Assembly (NCBI RefSeq): GCF_900100495.1
Contig: NZ_FNCT01000003.1
Span: 124,001-188,000, forward strand
Source of the DNA: Pseudomonas benzenivorans
GTDB lineage: Bacteria; Pseudomonadota; Gammaproteobacteria; Pseudomonadales; Pseudomonadaceae
DNA length: 64,000 bases
Direction: 5' to 3'
Within the stretch, counting starts at the first letter, position 1, and each line of letters opens with the position of its first letter. The position numbers and the translations under genes were made by a program. This document shows positions 33,407 to 42,209 of the stretch, piece after piece. The notes under the pieces were generated by a model. It worked only from the letters and a program-made list of their open reading frames with translations, was not told the origin of the DNA and searched no databases.

Positions 33407-33655
33407 TTATGCCTTCAGGGTGCCTGGTTCTCGTTCGGGGTACATGCCGGCAACCTCCTGCCTAGCCTCCTCAACTTCCTCGTCAGGCAGGCGTTCGGCC
33501 AGCCGCTCGCACAGGGTCACCGCATCCTCATGCGACATCGCGGTGACGCTGCCGCCGTAAAGGCTGATGACATGAGTCAGTTGCTCATAGAGCAGCTGTC
33601 GGGCACGTGGATCCTTGGGTTGCTTGATCACCATGGTGAGAACGGGCGATTTCAC
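33407..33655 (-). CDS. Small ICE protein upstream of traD, 82 aa
   Basis: The GTG at 33655 has a GGAG nearby and gives an 82-residue soluble, acidic, helical protein without a recognised family. It lies five bases before traD and nine bases after the TIGR03765-type gene, so it is co-transcribed with them. A role as a coupling-protein accessory is possible by position only. Confidence 0.7.
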   Translation of the reverse strand: MKSPVLTMVIKQPKDPRARQLLYEQLTHVISLYGGSVTAMSHEDAVTLCERLAERLPDEEVEEARQEVAGMYPEREPGTLKA

Positions 33656-33664
33656 GGCATTCTC

Positions 33665-34171
33665 CTATTGCTGGATGGCGGTGGGCGTGAGGAGGACCGG
33701 GTAGTGATTGATTCCCAGGCGGATAGCCAGGTCATCTGCGGGCGTTGCTACCACCTGCAGGCCGTCGGCCCACCGACGGACCTCGGCCAGGCGCCTGGCG
33801 CTGGCCACATTGACCACAAGGCCAACCGCCTGCATCTGCTGGAGCAGGTCACGCCGTTGTACCAACCAGGCCCGGGAGTGTTCGTCATCCCCCACCAGGA
33901 AGACAGGTTGGAGACCAGGCGCGTTGATCACTCGGCCTGGCACTGCTCCAGGCGTCAGCTGAGCGGATCGCACAGGAAAAGCCCCGGATGAGCGAACGCC
34001 GATGTCCTGTGGTGGCGTGGCGTTTGCGGTCGGTTCCGGCTCCAAGTCCTGGTAGTAGGGCAGGGCAGAGACGCCGCCGCGATCCTCGACAACGACCAGA
34101 GCCGTGGCCTGCGCTGATAGAAGGGGCCAGCTCGAGCACAGCAGAAAGGTGAGGCTGAAGAGTCGTTTCAT
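33665..34171 (-). CDS. ICE exported protein (TIGR03765-type)
   Basis: The 168-residue protein has a signal peptide (Lys-Arg-Leu-Phe-Ser-Leu-Thr-Phe then Ala-Gln-Ala-Thr-Ala) and a mature domain with a conserved Pro-Val-Phe-Leu-Val-Gly-Asp-Asp stretch. This matches the TIGR03765 family in the traD gene cluster of these ICEs. It is likely periplasmic; its function is unknown. Its ATG overlaps the previous gene by four bases. Confidence 0.85.
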   Translation of the reverse strand: MKRLFSLTFLLCSSWPLLSAQATALVVVEDRGGVSALPYYQDLEPEPTANATPPQDIGVRSSGAFPVRSAQLTPGAVPGRVINAPGLQPVFLVGDDEHSRAWLVQRRDLLQQMQAVGLVVNVASARRLAEVRRWADGLQVVATPADDLAIRLGINHYPVLLTPTAIQQ

Positions 34172-34731
34172 GGGTTGGTCGCCAGTAGCGTGAGGCCGGT
34201 GACGCGGCTGAGGTGTGTGGCGAAGGCGCGGCGGTATTTGGCAGCTGCTTCACCGCCGGCGGGTCGGTGATAGCGACCTGCCGCAGTGATCCAGTCCCCG
34301 CCCTGGGCCTTCTGTTCTGCGAGGATCTGAGCCGTGGCCGCTAGATTTTTGTAAGGGTCCAGGGCATCACAGGGGGTATCGAAGCGATGGCCATTCCAGC
34401 CGATGTTGATTTGCCCGAGCCCGGCATCGACCCGCTTCGGCCCGGCAGTTTGGATGGCAACCTGCAGTGCACTGCAGGCGTCGTCCCGGGTTGCGAAGCG
34501 GTAGCCGGCGCCGGCGACGTTCAATGTCCAGGGCCAGGGGACCAACTGGCCCCGCAGTCGGGTGCCGCTCTCCTGCAGGGCCACCGAATAGAGGACTTCC
34601 GATGGAACGCCGGCAGGCAAGGCGATGAGTTGGTAGGCCGGAGGCGGAACCTCGGCGCCCTTGGCGAGCGCAGTTGCCAACAGCAGGCTGATGGCCAGCG
34701 CAAGCCTCGATCTGGTCACTGACGCTGCCAT
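34168..34731 (-). CDS. Lytic transglycosylase, T4SS-associated
   Basis: The 187-residue protein has a signal peptide and an SLT-type catalytic core. Glu54-Ser55 in Val-Ala-Leu-Gln-Glu-Ser-Gly is the catalytic Glu, followed by Gly-Leu-Gly-Gln-Ile-Asn. Such VirB1-like enzymes open peptidoglycan for the transfer apparatus. The start at 34731 overlaps the previous gene by 16 bases and lacks a strong Shine-Dalgarno; the longer upstream frame is unlikely. Confidence 0.88.
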   Translation of the reverse strand: MAASVTRSRLALAISLLLATALAKGAEVPPPAYQLIALPAGVPSEVLYSVALQESGTRLRGQLVPWPWTLNVAGAGYRFATRDDACSALQVAIQTAGPKRVDAGLGQINIGWNGHRFDTPCDALDPYKNLAATAQILAEQKAQGGDWITAAGRYHRPAGGEAAAKYRRAFATHLSRVTGLTLLATNP

Positions 34732-35498
34732 TGTCCGTTCACCTCGCGAACAACCGCTGGCAGGTCGCCGCCGAGCCCCAGGCCAAGCCAACGGCCGCTG
34801 TCGTGGTTCAGCGTGATCTGTCGGCTACGGACATTCGCCGGCTCAATGCCGGCGAGAATCGCCCAGCGGCGGATCCGCTCGTCATCGCCCTGGCTGCCGA
34901 CGTAGTAGAGGTCAAAGGGCTGCTTCTGCTGCTGCAGGTTCTTCACCCGCGCGATGCACCCTGTGCAGTCTTCCCGTACAAAGATCGCCGGGCGGCCATC
35001 ACCCAGAAGTGCCGGCCGGCTACCAGCCGCGGGAGGTGTTTGGCCGGAGGTGATCTGGATGACCTTCTCGTTGGGGTACAAGCGCGCGAAGGCTTCGTCA
35101 TAGGCGCGTTGGTAGGCCAGTTCCTTGTTGATACGCTGTCGCTCCGCCTGCACCTGTAGCTCCGCGTAGCGCCCGCGCTCCTCGGCTGAACGAGCCTCGA
35201 TGCCCAGCGCTGTCAGCGGGTCGAGGCCTGGCGAATAGGTGCCACGAGGCCCGCTCATCACCGATCGATAGCGTTCCCACTCTTGAGGGGTCAGCCCCCA
35301 CTCATGGGCGATCGAGACCTGGCTTTCGCTTTGCTGCAGGCCGCGCACATCACTCTGTCCTTGCTGCAAACCCTTTTCCTGGGCATCCCTTTCCGTCGCG
35401 TGGCTGCGATTGGAAAGCCCGATAAGTACTACGGCAAGGCCGAGCAGAATCACGGGCACGATGTGGTTGAGCAAACGGTCTCTTCTTGAGTCGTCCAT
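34716..35498 (-). CDS. ICE membrane-anchored protein with CxxC (TIGR03759-type)
   Basis: The 260-residue protein has one N-terminal membrane helix (about 12-29), a long charged helical region and a C-terminal domain carrying Cys178-Thr-Gly-Cys181. This matches the TIGR03759 family of PFGI-1-like elements. The CxxC suggests a redox or thioredoxin-like domain in the periplasm. It is part of the traD operon. Confidence 0.85.
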   Translation of the reverse strand: MDDSRRDRLLNHIVPVILLGLAVVLIGLSNRSHATERDAQEKGLQQGQSDVRGLQQSESQVSIAHEWGLTPQEWERYRSVMSGPRGTYSPGLDPLTALGIEARSAEERGRYAELQVQAERQRINKELAYQRAYDEAFARLYPNEKVIQITSGQTPPAAGSRPALLGDGRPAIFVREDCTGCIARVKNLQQQKQPFDLYYVGSQGDDERIRRWAILAGIEPANVRSRQITLNHDSGRWLGLGLGGDLPAVVREVNGQWQRQ

Positions 35499-35507
35499 GT
35501 GCGGTTC

Positions 35508-36218
35508 CTATGGCGCAACGGTTATGGTTCGGGGAGTGCCGGCGACGTCGAAACGTGCCGCTCTGTCGTCCAGCGAGATGAGCCGCCAGGCGGTGCCTGT
35601 CACAGCGTCACCCGGCCGGACCAGGTAGATCTGGCTCAGCTGCGTACTTCCTGGTGGCGCAATGGATAGGAAGCGTTCGCCTCCTCGATACTCGATGCCG
35701 AGCACATGGAAGGGCGGGGGCTCGGGAGCGACTGGCTTGGGTTTGGGCTTCTGGAAGGTGGCGGAGCGGCGGGCGGCCGTTTTTGGCTTGGGGATAACGA
35801 GCGGCGGAGGTTGGACCTGGGTTTTGCGTAGCGCCTGGAGGCCGCTGTCCAAGGTTTCGATGTTGGCCTTCAGCACGAGGAGCTCGCTTGCCGAGGCGGC
35901 CGTGCGGGACAGGTCCTGGGCGGTTTCCGTCGCTTGCTTCGCATAGGCCTGAACGGCATCGATTCGGCTCGATAACGCTTGCTGACTGGCCCGGAAGTCG
36001 TCATCGGTGACCAGGTGCTTGCCGTCGACCGAGTCCAGGCGGTCGTCGATCTTGCTCAGGCGCTGCAGGATGGCATCGATCGAACTTTTGTCGGCGGTCG
36101 CAGCCAGGCTGCTGCGCAGTTGGGCGAGCCGGTAGTGCTCGAAGCCCAGCGCGCCGACCAGGCCGGCCAGGCAGAGGCTGAGAAGCAAGGTTGATCGGGT
36201 AGGGCGTGGTAGGTTCAT
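35508..36218 (-). CDS. PilL/TraP-like ICE membrane protein with coiled coil
   Basis: The 236-residue protein starts at 36218. It has a membrane helix near residues 9-24, a long coiled coil (about 28-130), a Pro-rich linker and a C-terminal beta domain with Val-Leu-Gly-Ile-Glu-Tyr-Arg-Gly-Gly-Glu. The last feature resembles the OB-like or PilP-like tails of T4SS and pilus proteins. It heads the TIGR03759/transglycosylase/TIGR03765/traD run. I am not sure of the family. Confidence 0.6.
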   Translation of the reverse strand: MNLPRPTRSTLLLSLCLAGLVGALGFEHYRLAQLRSSLAATADKSSIDAILQRLSKIDDRLDSVDGKHLVTDDDFRASQQALSSRIDAVQAYAKQATETAQDLSRTAASASELLVLKANIETLDSGLQALRKTQVQPPPLVIPKPKTAARRSATFQKPKPKPVAPEPPPFHVLGIEYRGGERFLSIAPPGSTQLSQIYLVRPGDAVTGTAWRLISLDDRAARFDVAGTPRTITVAP

Positions 36219-36489
36219 GGATGTCCTCGCGCGAAGCTGGGGACACCCTCTCAAACGCTATGACCGGGTGCAGTAGAAAATCCATCTTTCGGCGCGTGGG
36301 GAATTTCTGCGCGCTGGTCATAGCTGGTGGGGGCCGTACTGCAGGAGAGGGGCGGGTAACACGGAAACAACCGAGGCTTGAGTGCGTTGCATTGGCCAAG
36401 AGCTCTAGCCATAGTCTCCCGCATCGCTGATTGTGGATCGGCTAGTACCATGTCGCAGCGTGACGCTGCGGGCGGCGCTTGGGGAGAGA
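36219..36489. other. Divergent promoter region between transfer operon and orphan gene
   Basis: This 271-base gap separates the minus-strand traD operon from the plus-strand 1103-aa gene. Both promoters should lie here. I see no clear sigma70 box pair and no strong repeat. Confidence 0.35.
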
Positions 36490-39400
36490 ATGTTGGAGCA
36501 GGACTCGTATAGGGCGTTTCGCAACACGGTGCTGAAACAGTACGAAGCTAAGGAGTCATTTCAGGGATGGAGGGCGTATGACGACGACTATACCCCCCTA
36601 CATCCAATCCAAAAGTTGCGGGCCAAGGTCCGAGCTTTTCGCGGACAAGTGGCCTACGACGCAGACCGACTGTTACGAGATTCGCCCCAGCTGGAACCGT
36701 ATATCCGCCGCGTCTTGGGGGTCCCCGTTGATATCCCGCTCGTTCCCGATGGATGGGCGGTGGCGGGGCAAATAGGCCTGAGTCTGTTGCCCGGGAGACT
36801 TCTCTTCCGCCGCGCCCGAAGGTTTCTGAAACCCGTGCGCTTTGAGGAAGGGCGAGGGTTCGTATTCAAACAGTTCGTACAGAGGTCCCTGCCGCGCTTG
36901 CAGTACTACTGCGAGGCCTATGACTTCTTCTTAAGTCGTTCCCCCGTGCTTCCCCGCACCGTGCAAGAACTTGATCGCATCCAGTGGCTGGATGAGGGAA
37001 CCATTCGAGCCGCTGATCGGCTTGGCTTGCGCACGCCGGAGGAGTTCGCCAGAGCGTTCCAATCCCCGTCGTCGCGGTTGGACGGTAGTTTATTGCGTGT
37101 CCTCGTCGAGGAGGGGGCGGTACAGAGTCAGGCCGAGCTGGCCTGGGTCAAGAACGGTAGCAGCTATTATCACTGCGCGCGCGATTTGAGCCCCGCCGAT
37201 ATTAAAAGGGCCAGATGCCAGGTGCGGCTACTGTTGGCGTATGAGGTCTCGCGTCAGCAGGTCGCGGAAGTGTTCCGCTGGCCGTTTCAGCGTTTCGCGC
37301 CGGAGCGACTGGAGGCGACACTGGCCCTCCTGCGAGCGTTCGCCGTCGATGACCTATCCAGTGTGTTCAGCGAGGTGGGAGATTGCCTATGGCTGGTCTC
37401 GACAGAGCGTTGGAGATTCCTGCTGGACGAGGTGCGGGCCAGAACCGCCCAAGATATCGGTCGGTTCAAGGCATTGCTGGAATCCTATCATTGCGCTTCG
37501 GTGGACATGGTTCGCAGCCTGTACCGCCTGGGGGCGGACCTTGAGGGAATGGCAGGCTGCCAGTCAATGCTGCTGCAAGTGGCACGCCAGGAAAAACCGC
37601 CGGTGGTGGATTTTGAACGGCTCGCCGCGCCCGCGCATGCGTTGAGCATCGGCCAACTCGCGCAGTGTGTTTCCTATCTCGATGGGCGACGTGATCTAGC
37701 CGGGTTCCTGGAGGTGCTGTCCCGACACGGTTATAGCGGTGCGGAGTCCGTGCTGGCGTTTCAGGTTTGTTATGAGCACGTGGGGCCCATTTCACTAGAC
37801 CGGTACTTGTCCGTCGTTGGCGAACGAGGCCGGGGGGAGCCCGACTCCGTCGCGGAGTGGGTGCGGCTGGCGGCTAAGGGGGGCTACTGGGATTCGTTCG
37901 AGTACCTGATCGCCGCGGTCGACCTGCCGAGTCTGGCCTCACTGCACCAGGTATTGAAGGTGGCCAAGGTCGGGGCAGAGTTGCTCCATCATTTGGTGGA
38001 AGAACGTGGCTTGTCCACGCGTAGAGCCCTCTGCGACTGGTACCAGAAGGCCACCGGCATCCAGGAATACCGGGGAGGTGGTTTCGACGATGCGTTGGGC
38101 CGGGTCTTGCTGGATGACGCCTTTGCTCGCAACCGCTTCAACCTGCTGGAGCACAATCAAGCCTGTGTGGCAAGCGTGGTGGGGGATCGCGTCACGGAGC
38201 GGTTGGGCCCGTGGCCTTCTTCCCGCGAGGATGAGGCCGCCCGGCAGGCCTACAGGGCTGTGAGGGACGTCGAGATCCGGCGCGAGCGCGACTACCTCGT
38301 CCCGCGCCTGCCAGCTTTGCTGGACAGGAGCGGAGGACTGTTGTTGCCCAGCCTGCTGGAAACGCTGTGGGCTGGTCCCGAGGAGCTGGACGGGCAACTG
38401 GCCCGATTCTCCCCGTTGCTGGATGAACTACTCAAGGGGCGAGGCCCCACGAACGATACCCTGAGCAAGCTGGAAATCGATGCCATCGGCTGGGTGTATT
38501 GCACTGCAGCATCCGTGGTGCGGCAGCGATGGCCAAATCTACTCGGCCACGAGGGGGACATTGGTAAACTGACCGTGCGTAGCGAGTACCCCATGACGTG
38601 GACCCGGACGCAATGGCGAATCAAGCGCCCCCTGGACAGGGAGGGGCTGCATGCCTTGGCGAAAGCTGTGAGCTTCGCGAAGCGTTTCGCGCCGGCCGAG
38701 TTCACCGATATGTTCGATGCCTGCCGGCACCTCCGACCAGGGCTGCTCATCGAACCGTCGGCCGATGTGTTGCTGCTGCTCCGGCACCTCGGCGTCCTGC
38801 TCGCCGTAGCCGCGCCGGACACGGTGGTGGCGGAATGGCTGCGCGAAGGCTTTGCCGCACTCCGGGAGATCGATGACGACAGCCTCGTGGCCTACCAACG
38901 AATTCGGGATTTGCACGGTTTCTTCTGCGTGGCGCTGCCCGATGCCCTGGCTGCTCACCAGGAACAGTTCGTGACGCGTTTCGACGAGGGGGACGCCCTG
39001 CACTTGGCATCCCGGCTCGGTGTTACGGTCCCGAAGCAAGCCCAGGGCTTCGCCTGTTTGGCCGAGGCGTTGGCCCTCACCCAGGACGCGGTGTTGCGTA
39101 AGTTCAGCGCATGGGCCAAGCGTGAATTGAATAAGTTCGTGGACGATGATAAATCAGCAGGCCAGGTTTCGCGTTTTTCGGCCACGGTCTCCAAACATCC
39201 CGCCGCCTTTTTCGCGAAGGAAGCGGCTCTGCTCTGTACCCGTTCCAATGTAGAAATGTGGCTCGAAGAGCGTCACTCGCACCTCTTGGTCTTCGATCCA
39301 GAGGGCAAGAAGTTGGTGGGTATGGCCATGCTCTATATCGAGCCCATTCCGGCGCTCCATCGTAGCCGGCCGAGCCTGATCATCCGGGCAATCAACCCGA

Positions 39401-39801
39401 CGGAACAGGCCATGGCCTGCCATGACCCTGCCTCGATAGTCGATGCCTTTCTGGGCGTCGCCGAACAGATCGCTCAGGACAACCAACTGGCCGCGGTGGC
39501 GTTCCCGACGCATGCCGGCATGCACTTGCTGTCGAATCGCAAAGAGATCGAGGACGATCTCAAGGCGCGCTTCATCAGTCGAGCCTCACCATGGAGGTGG
39601 TACCGGGAGGACGAGGTGCCAGCCGCAGGAGCTTCCCGGATCGAGCCACCCCTTGCGTTGGGAGCGACATTCGATGCCTATGAGAAAGGGCAAGCCAGGG
39701 TGGAGATGCTCTACGTCATCTGGCACGCCGGGACTTCATCGCAAGAGGATGATGCAGCAAGCCAATATTCGGATGAAGACTTTAGTTGGCAAACTTCATG
39801 A
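36490..39801 (+). CDS. Large orphan protein, 1103 aa, with a possible GNAT-like C-terminal domain
   Basis: The ATG at 36490 follows GGGGAGAG closely; an in-frame GTG at 36433 is an alternative. Most of the protein is helical with no recognisable motif, no membrane helices and no Walker motif. The last 200 residues have alternating strands (a Leu-Leu-Val-Phe-Asp-Pro-Glu-Gly turn, Val-Gly-Met-Ala-Met-Leu-Tyr-Ile-Glu, then Leu-Ile-Ile-Arg-Ala-Ile-Asn) that resemble a GNAT acetyltransferase fold. It is the only plus-strand gene between two minus-strand ICE modules, so it was probably inserted as a single-gene cargo. Function unknown; large orphan ICE genes like this are often defence genes. Confidence 0.6.
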   Translation: MLEQDSYRAFRNTVLKQYEAKESFQGWRAYDDDYTPLHPIQKLRAKVRAFRGQVAYDADRLLRDSPQLEPYIRRVLGVPVDIPLVPDGWAVAGQIGLSLLPGRLLFRRARRFLKPVRFEEGRGFVFKQFVQRSLPRLQYYCEAYDFFLSRSPVLPRTVQELDRIQWLDEGTIRAADRLGLRTPEEFARAFQSPSSRLDGSLLRVLVEEGAVQSQAELAWVKNGSSYYHCARDLSPADIKRARCQVRLLLAYEVSRQQVAEVFRWPFQRFAPERLEATLALLRAFAVDDLSSVFSEVGDCLWLVSTERWRFLLDEVRARTAQDIGRFKALLESYHCASVDMVRSLYRLGADLEGMAGCQSMLLQVARQEKPPVVDFERLAAPAHALSIGQLAQCVSYLDGRRDLAGFLEVLSRHGYSGAESVLAFQVCYEHVGPISLDRYLSVVGERGRGEPDSVAEWVRLAAKGGYWDSFEYLIAAVDLPSLASLHQVLKVAKVGAELLHHLVEERGLSTRRALCDWYQKATGIQEYRGGGFDDALGRVLLDDAFARNRFNLLEHNQACVASVVGDRVTERLGPWPSSREDEAARQAYRAVRDVEIRRERDYLVPRLPALLDRSGGLLLPSLLETLWAGPEELDGQLARFSPLLDELLKGRGPTNDTLSKLEIDAIGWVYCTAASVVRQRWPNLLGHEGDIGKLTVRSEYPMTWTRTQWRIKRPLDREGLHALAKAVSFAKRFAPAEFTDMFDACRHLRPGLLIEPSADVLLLLRHLGVLLAVAAPDTVVAEWLREGFAALREIDDDSLVAYQRIRDLHGFFCVALPDALAAHQEQFVTRFDEGDALHLASRLGVTVPKQAQGFACLAEALALTQDAVLRKFSAWAKRELNKFVDDDKSAGQVSRFSATVSKHPAAFFAKEAALLCTRSNVEMWLEERHSHLLVFDPEGKKLVGMAMLYIEPIPALHRSRPSLIIRAINPTEQAMACHDPASIVDAFLGVAEQIAQDNQLAAVAFPTHAGMHLLSNRKEIEDDLKARFISRASPWRWYREDEVPAAGASRIEPPLALGATFDAYEKGQARVEMLYVIWHAGTSSQEDDAASQYSDEDFSWQTS

Positions 39802-39828
39802 TCGGGGCTGGATATACCCAAACTAAGA

Positions 39829-39846
39829 AGCCCCCTTGCGGGGGCT
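39829..39846 (-). terminator. Intrinsic terminator of the maintenance operon
   Basis: The arms AGCCCCC and GGGGGCT close a 4-base TTGC loop. On the minus strand it is followed by TTCTTAGTTT, right after the stop of the helicase gene. Read from the plus strand there is no T-run, so it chiefly ends the minus-strand operon. Confidence 0.8.
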
Positions 39847-39850
39847 GAAG

Positions 39851-42103
39851 TCATGCTGCAATTAACTGTCTTGCCAGCGCCATCTCGACCGAATCCCCAT
39901 CCTGGTTCAACGAGTCGAGCCCGGATTCCGGCACGTCTCCCGACGTGCTCTGGGCCACGGCGATCTTCTTGGCCATGAGCTGCAGACAGGTGATCTGCGA
40001 GCTGCCGGCATAGCCGAAGAACACCACCCGTACCGGCTGTTTCTGCCCGATCCGCCACGACCGTCGCGCCGCCTGCTGCAGGGTGTACACATTGTACCCC
40101 GTCTGCAGAAAGGCGATGGTCGGGAAGTCGAGCAGGTCCAGCCCGGTTTTCACCAGCTCCGGGTTGGTGATGAGCACGTCGATGCCGCGGTCGACCTGGT
40201 CGAGGATCCAATCCTCGCGCCTGGCCGTATCCACCGAAGCCCTCAATACCGCCACCTTCAAACCGGCCTGGTCGAGCATCCGCTTGAGGCGGCGGGTGGT
40301 ATCTCGGGTCCCGCTGTACACGGTGTAGGCCAGGACCTTGCGGCCCTTGGCTTTCTCCGCGAGGCACAGGTCCACCAGCGCCTGTTCCTTGGGCATCAGC
40401 TCCTCGTCCCCGAAGATCGCCGGCACGAATGCCAACGTGTCCCGGGAGCGCGGATGCTTCACCACCTCCGGCCGGAAACAGCAGTCCGGCCAAGCCAGCA
40501 GCACATTGAGTACCACGCCCAGGAGCGTGGTATCCCGCCGAGCGAGGGCCTGGCGAAGCTCTGCCGTCAGCGTGCCTGCCAGTTTCTGATAGGCCGAGGC
40601 CTGCTCAGCGGACATGGCGATGTCGATGAACTCTTCCTGGTACGCCGGCAGCACATTGCCGCCGATGTCCTTCAGCTTGAGGAACACGGTGAACGGCAGC
40701 ACGAAGCGGTGGATGCCTTTCGGGCCGAAGCCCGGGGCTTTCACCGTCCGTACCGAGAGCTTTTTGCCCTTGGCGGTCTTGTGCGACTCGCCGTCGCGCT
40801 CGGTGTAGATGTCCTTCAGTACCCCGTGATCGCGCATGAACGACATGGCCGCAGGAGCCATGCTGCCGCGCGCGTTCGGACGGTAACCGTCCTCGATCAT
40901 GCGCCGGGTGAGGATCCGAAACAGGAGGTAGAACAGGTCGTCGGCGTAGCCGCCCATGAGGGTGCCGGTCAGCAGCACGGATTTCCGTGCCTTCGCCGCC
41001 AACACGCCCATGGCCTGGCCCTGGGCCGAACCACTGTTCTTGTACTCATGCCCCTCGTCCACTACCAGGAGGTCGAAATATCCATCAGGCAGGTAGCGCT
41101 TGATGAACTCCGTGGGTTGGTAGCCGCCTTCGCCAAAGCCGAACTCGATGTTGGCCATGGCGCGCTCCATGCGCTTGGCCTGGCGGTCGCTGAAGACGAA
41201 GTTGCCCTTGGCATCCATCAGGTTGATGAACTCGGACACGTTGTCCACCAGCATCGAGGCGAGGAAGTCCTCCCCGAAGTCGTTCAGCAACCGCTCGGCG
41301 CGGACTGGGCCAATGGTCGGGATCCGACACATCGACTTCAGGACGGTTGAGCGTCGAGTGCCGTTCTCGGCCTTCCCCGGGCGCATAAGTGTCCAAAGTG
41401 TGCCCCCGCAGTGCGGACAGCCTCGGCGGCGTTCCTCCTGTTGGAACTCCTCCACGGTGATCAGGTTGCCCTCCTGGTCCTCGAGGACGCGGCCGCAGTC
41501 CGGACAGCCCGCAAGCAGGCGTCCGCCGGCGGCGCGTCGAGGCCAGCACGCCAGGCGCCAGTGGAACCCCATCCGCATGCGCACGCGCCCGAGGATGAAG
41601 AACTCCTGACGCCCGTCGTAGGGCGAACCTACCTGGTCGCGCAGCTTCAGCAGCTTGACCAGGGTATCGGGTCCGTTGAGCACCCAGACACGGGCATCCG
41701 GGATGGTTTCGAGGATCTCGCGCCGCCACTTGTAGACCAGGTGCGGGGGAGAGATGACCAAGGTGCGTCGATAGCCTGCGCTGTGCATGACGGCCGCCAC
41801 CGCGATGGCCATCATGGTTTTGCCGGTACCCATCTCGGCGTTGATGACGCCGGCCTGCTCGTTGCGATCGAGCAGCAACGCGGCGATGGCCTGCACGACT
41901 TCCGCCTGGGCGGGGAAGGGCTTACGTTTGAGGCCGTCCATCACCAGTTGGCGACGTGCGTTGGTGTTGCCGGCGTAGACTGGTGGGTTGGAGCGGTTGA
42001 GGGAGTCCAGCAACTCGTCACCGAATTCGTCGATGAATTCGGTCAGGCCGATGGTCAGTGGAGCGAAGGGGGCTTGGTTGAGGCCCTGGGTCAGGTCGTT
42101 CAT
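39851..42103 (-). CDS. SNF2/DEAD-like helicase of ICE
   Basis: The 750-residue protein has Walker A Ala-Glu-Met-Gly-Thr-Gly-Lys-Thr (89-96), a zinc-ribbon insertion with two Cys-Pro-x-Cys-Gly pairs and a DEAH-like Asp-Glu-Gly-His (about 345). Helicase C-domain motifs follow, including Gly-Tyr-Asn-Val-Tyr-Thr, then Arg-Arg-Ser-Trp-Arg-Ile-Gly-Gln. These define a SNF2-type DNA translocase or helicase. AGGAG precedes the ATG at 42103; the longer frame is an antisense shadow of the methyltransferase gene. It likely works with the methyltransferase-type protein upstream in ICE maintenance. Confidence 0.85.
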   Translation of the reverse strand: MNDLTQGLNQAPFAPLTIGLTEFIDEFGDELLDSLNRSNPPVYAGNTNARRQLVMDGLKRKPFPAQAEVVQAIAALLLDRNEQAGVINAEMGTGKTMMAIAVAAVMHSAGYRRTLVISPPHLVYKWRREILETIPDARVWVLNGPDTLVKLLKLRDQVGSPYDGRQEFFILGRVRMRMGFHWRLACWPRRAAGGRLLAGCPDCGRVLEDQEGNLITVEEFQQEERRRGCPHCGGTLWTLMRPGKAENGTRRSTVLKSMCRIPTIGPVRAERLLNDFGEDFLASMLVDNVSEFINLMDAKGNFVFSDRQAKRMERAMANIEFGFGEGGYQPTEFIKRYLPDGYFDLLVVDEGHEYKNSGSAQGQAMGVLAAKARKSVLLTGTLMGGYADDLFYLLFRILTRRMIEDGYRPNARGSMAPAAMSFMRDHGVLKDIYTERDGESHKTAKGKKLSVRTVKAPGFGPKGIHRFVLPFTVFLKLKDIGGNVLPAYQEEFIDIAMSAEQASAYQKLAGTLTAELRQALARRDTTLLGVVLNVLLAWPDCCFRPEVVKHPRSRDTLAFVPAIFGDEELMPKEQALVDLCLAEKAKGRKVLAYTVYSGTRDTTRRLKRMLDQAGLKVAVLRASVDTARREDWILDQVDRGIDVLITNPELVKTGLDLLDFPTIAFLQTGYNVYTLQQAARRSWRIGQKQPVRVVFFGYAGSSQITCLQLMAKKIAVAQSTSGDVPESGLDSLNQDGDSVEMALARQLIAA

Positions 42104-42142
42104 GGAGTTTCTCCTGGAGGGTAGAAACAGGGCATGCACGAC

Positions 42143-42174
42143 ACCCCGGCGGGTATGGCACATACCCTGCGGGT
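42143..42174 (-). promoter_or_regulatory. Leader hairpin before the helicase gene
   Basis: Inner arms GGGTATG (42151-42157) and CATACCC (42161-42167) are enclosed by ACCC/GGGT (42143-42146 and 42171-42174). It lies 40 bases upstream of the start codon and is one of a family of GC-rich leaders in this operon set. Confidence 0.6.
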
Positions 42175-42209
42175 TGGTAGAGGAAACGCCTGGCTGGCGT
42201 AGAGGTGGG

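Noticed and set aside
36433..36489. N-terminal extension of the 1103-aa protein from a GTG
   Set aside because: No ribosome-binding site precedes the GTG, while the ATG at 36490 has GGGGAGAG, although close; kept only as an alternative.
39829..39846. Terminator for the plus-strand 1103-aa gene
   Set aside because: Read in that direction the stem is followed by GAAGTCATG with no T-run, so it serves the minus strand.
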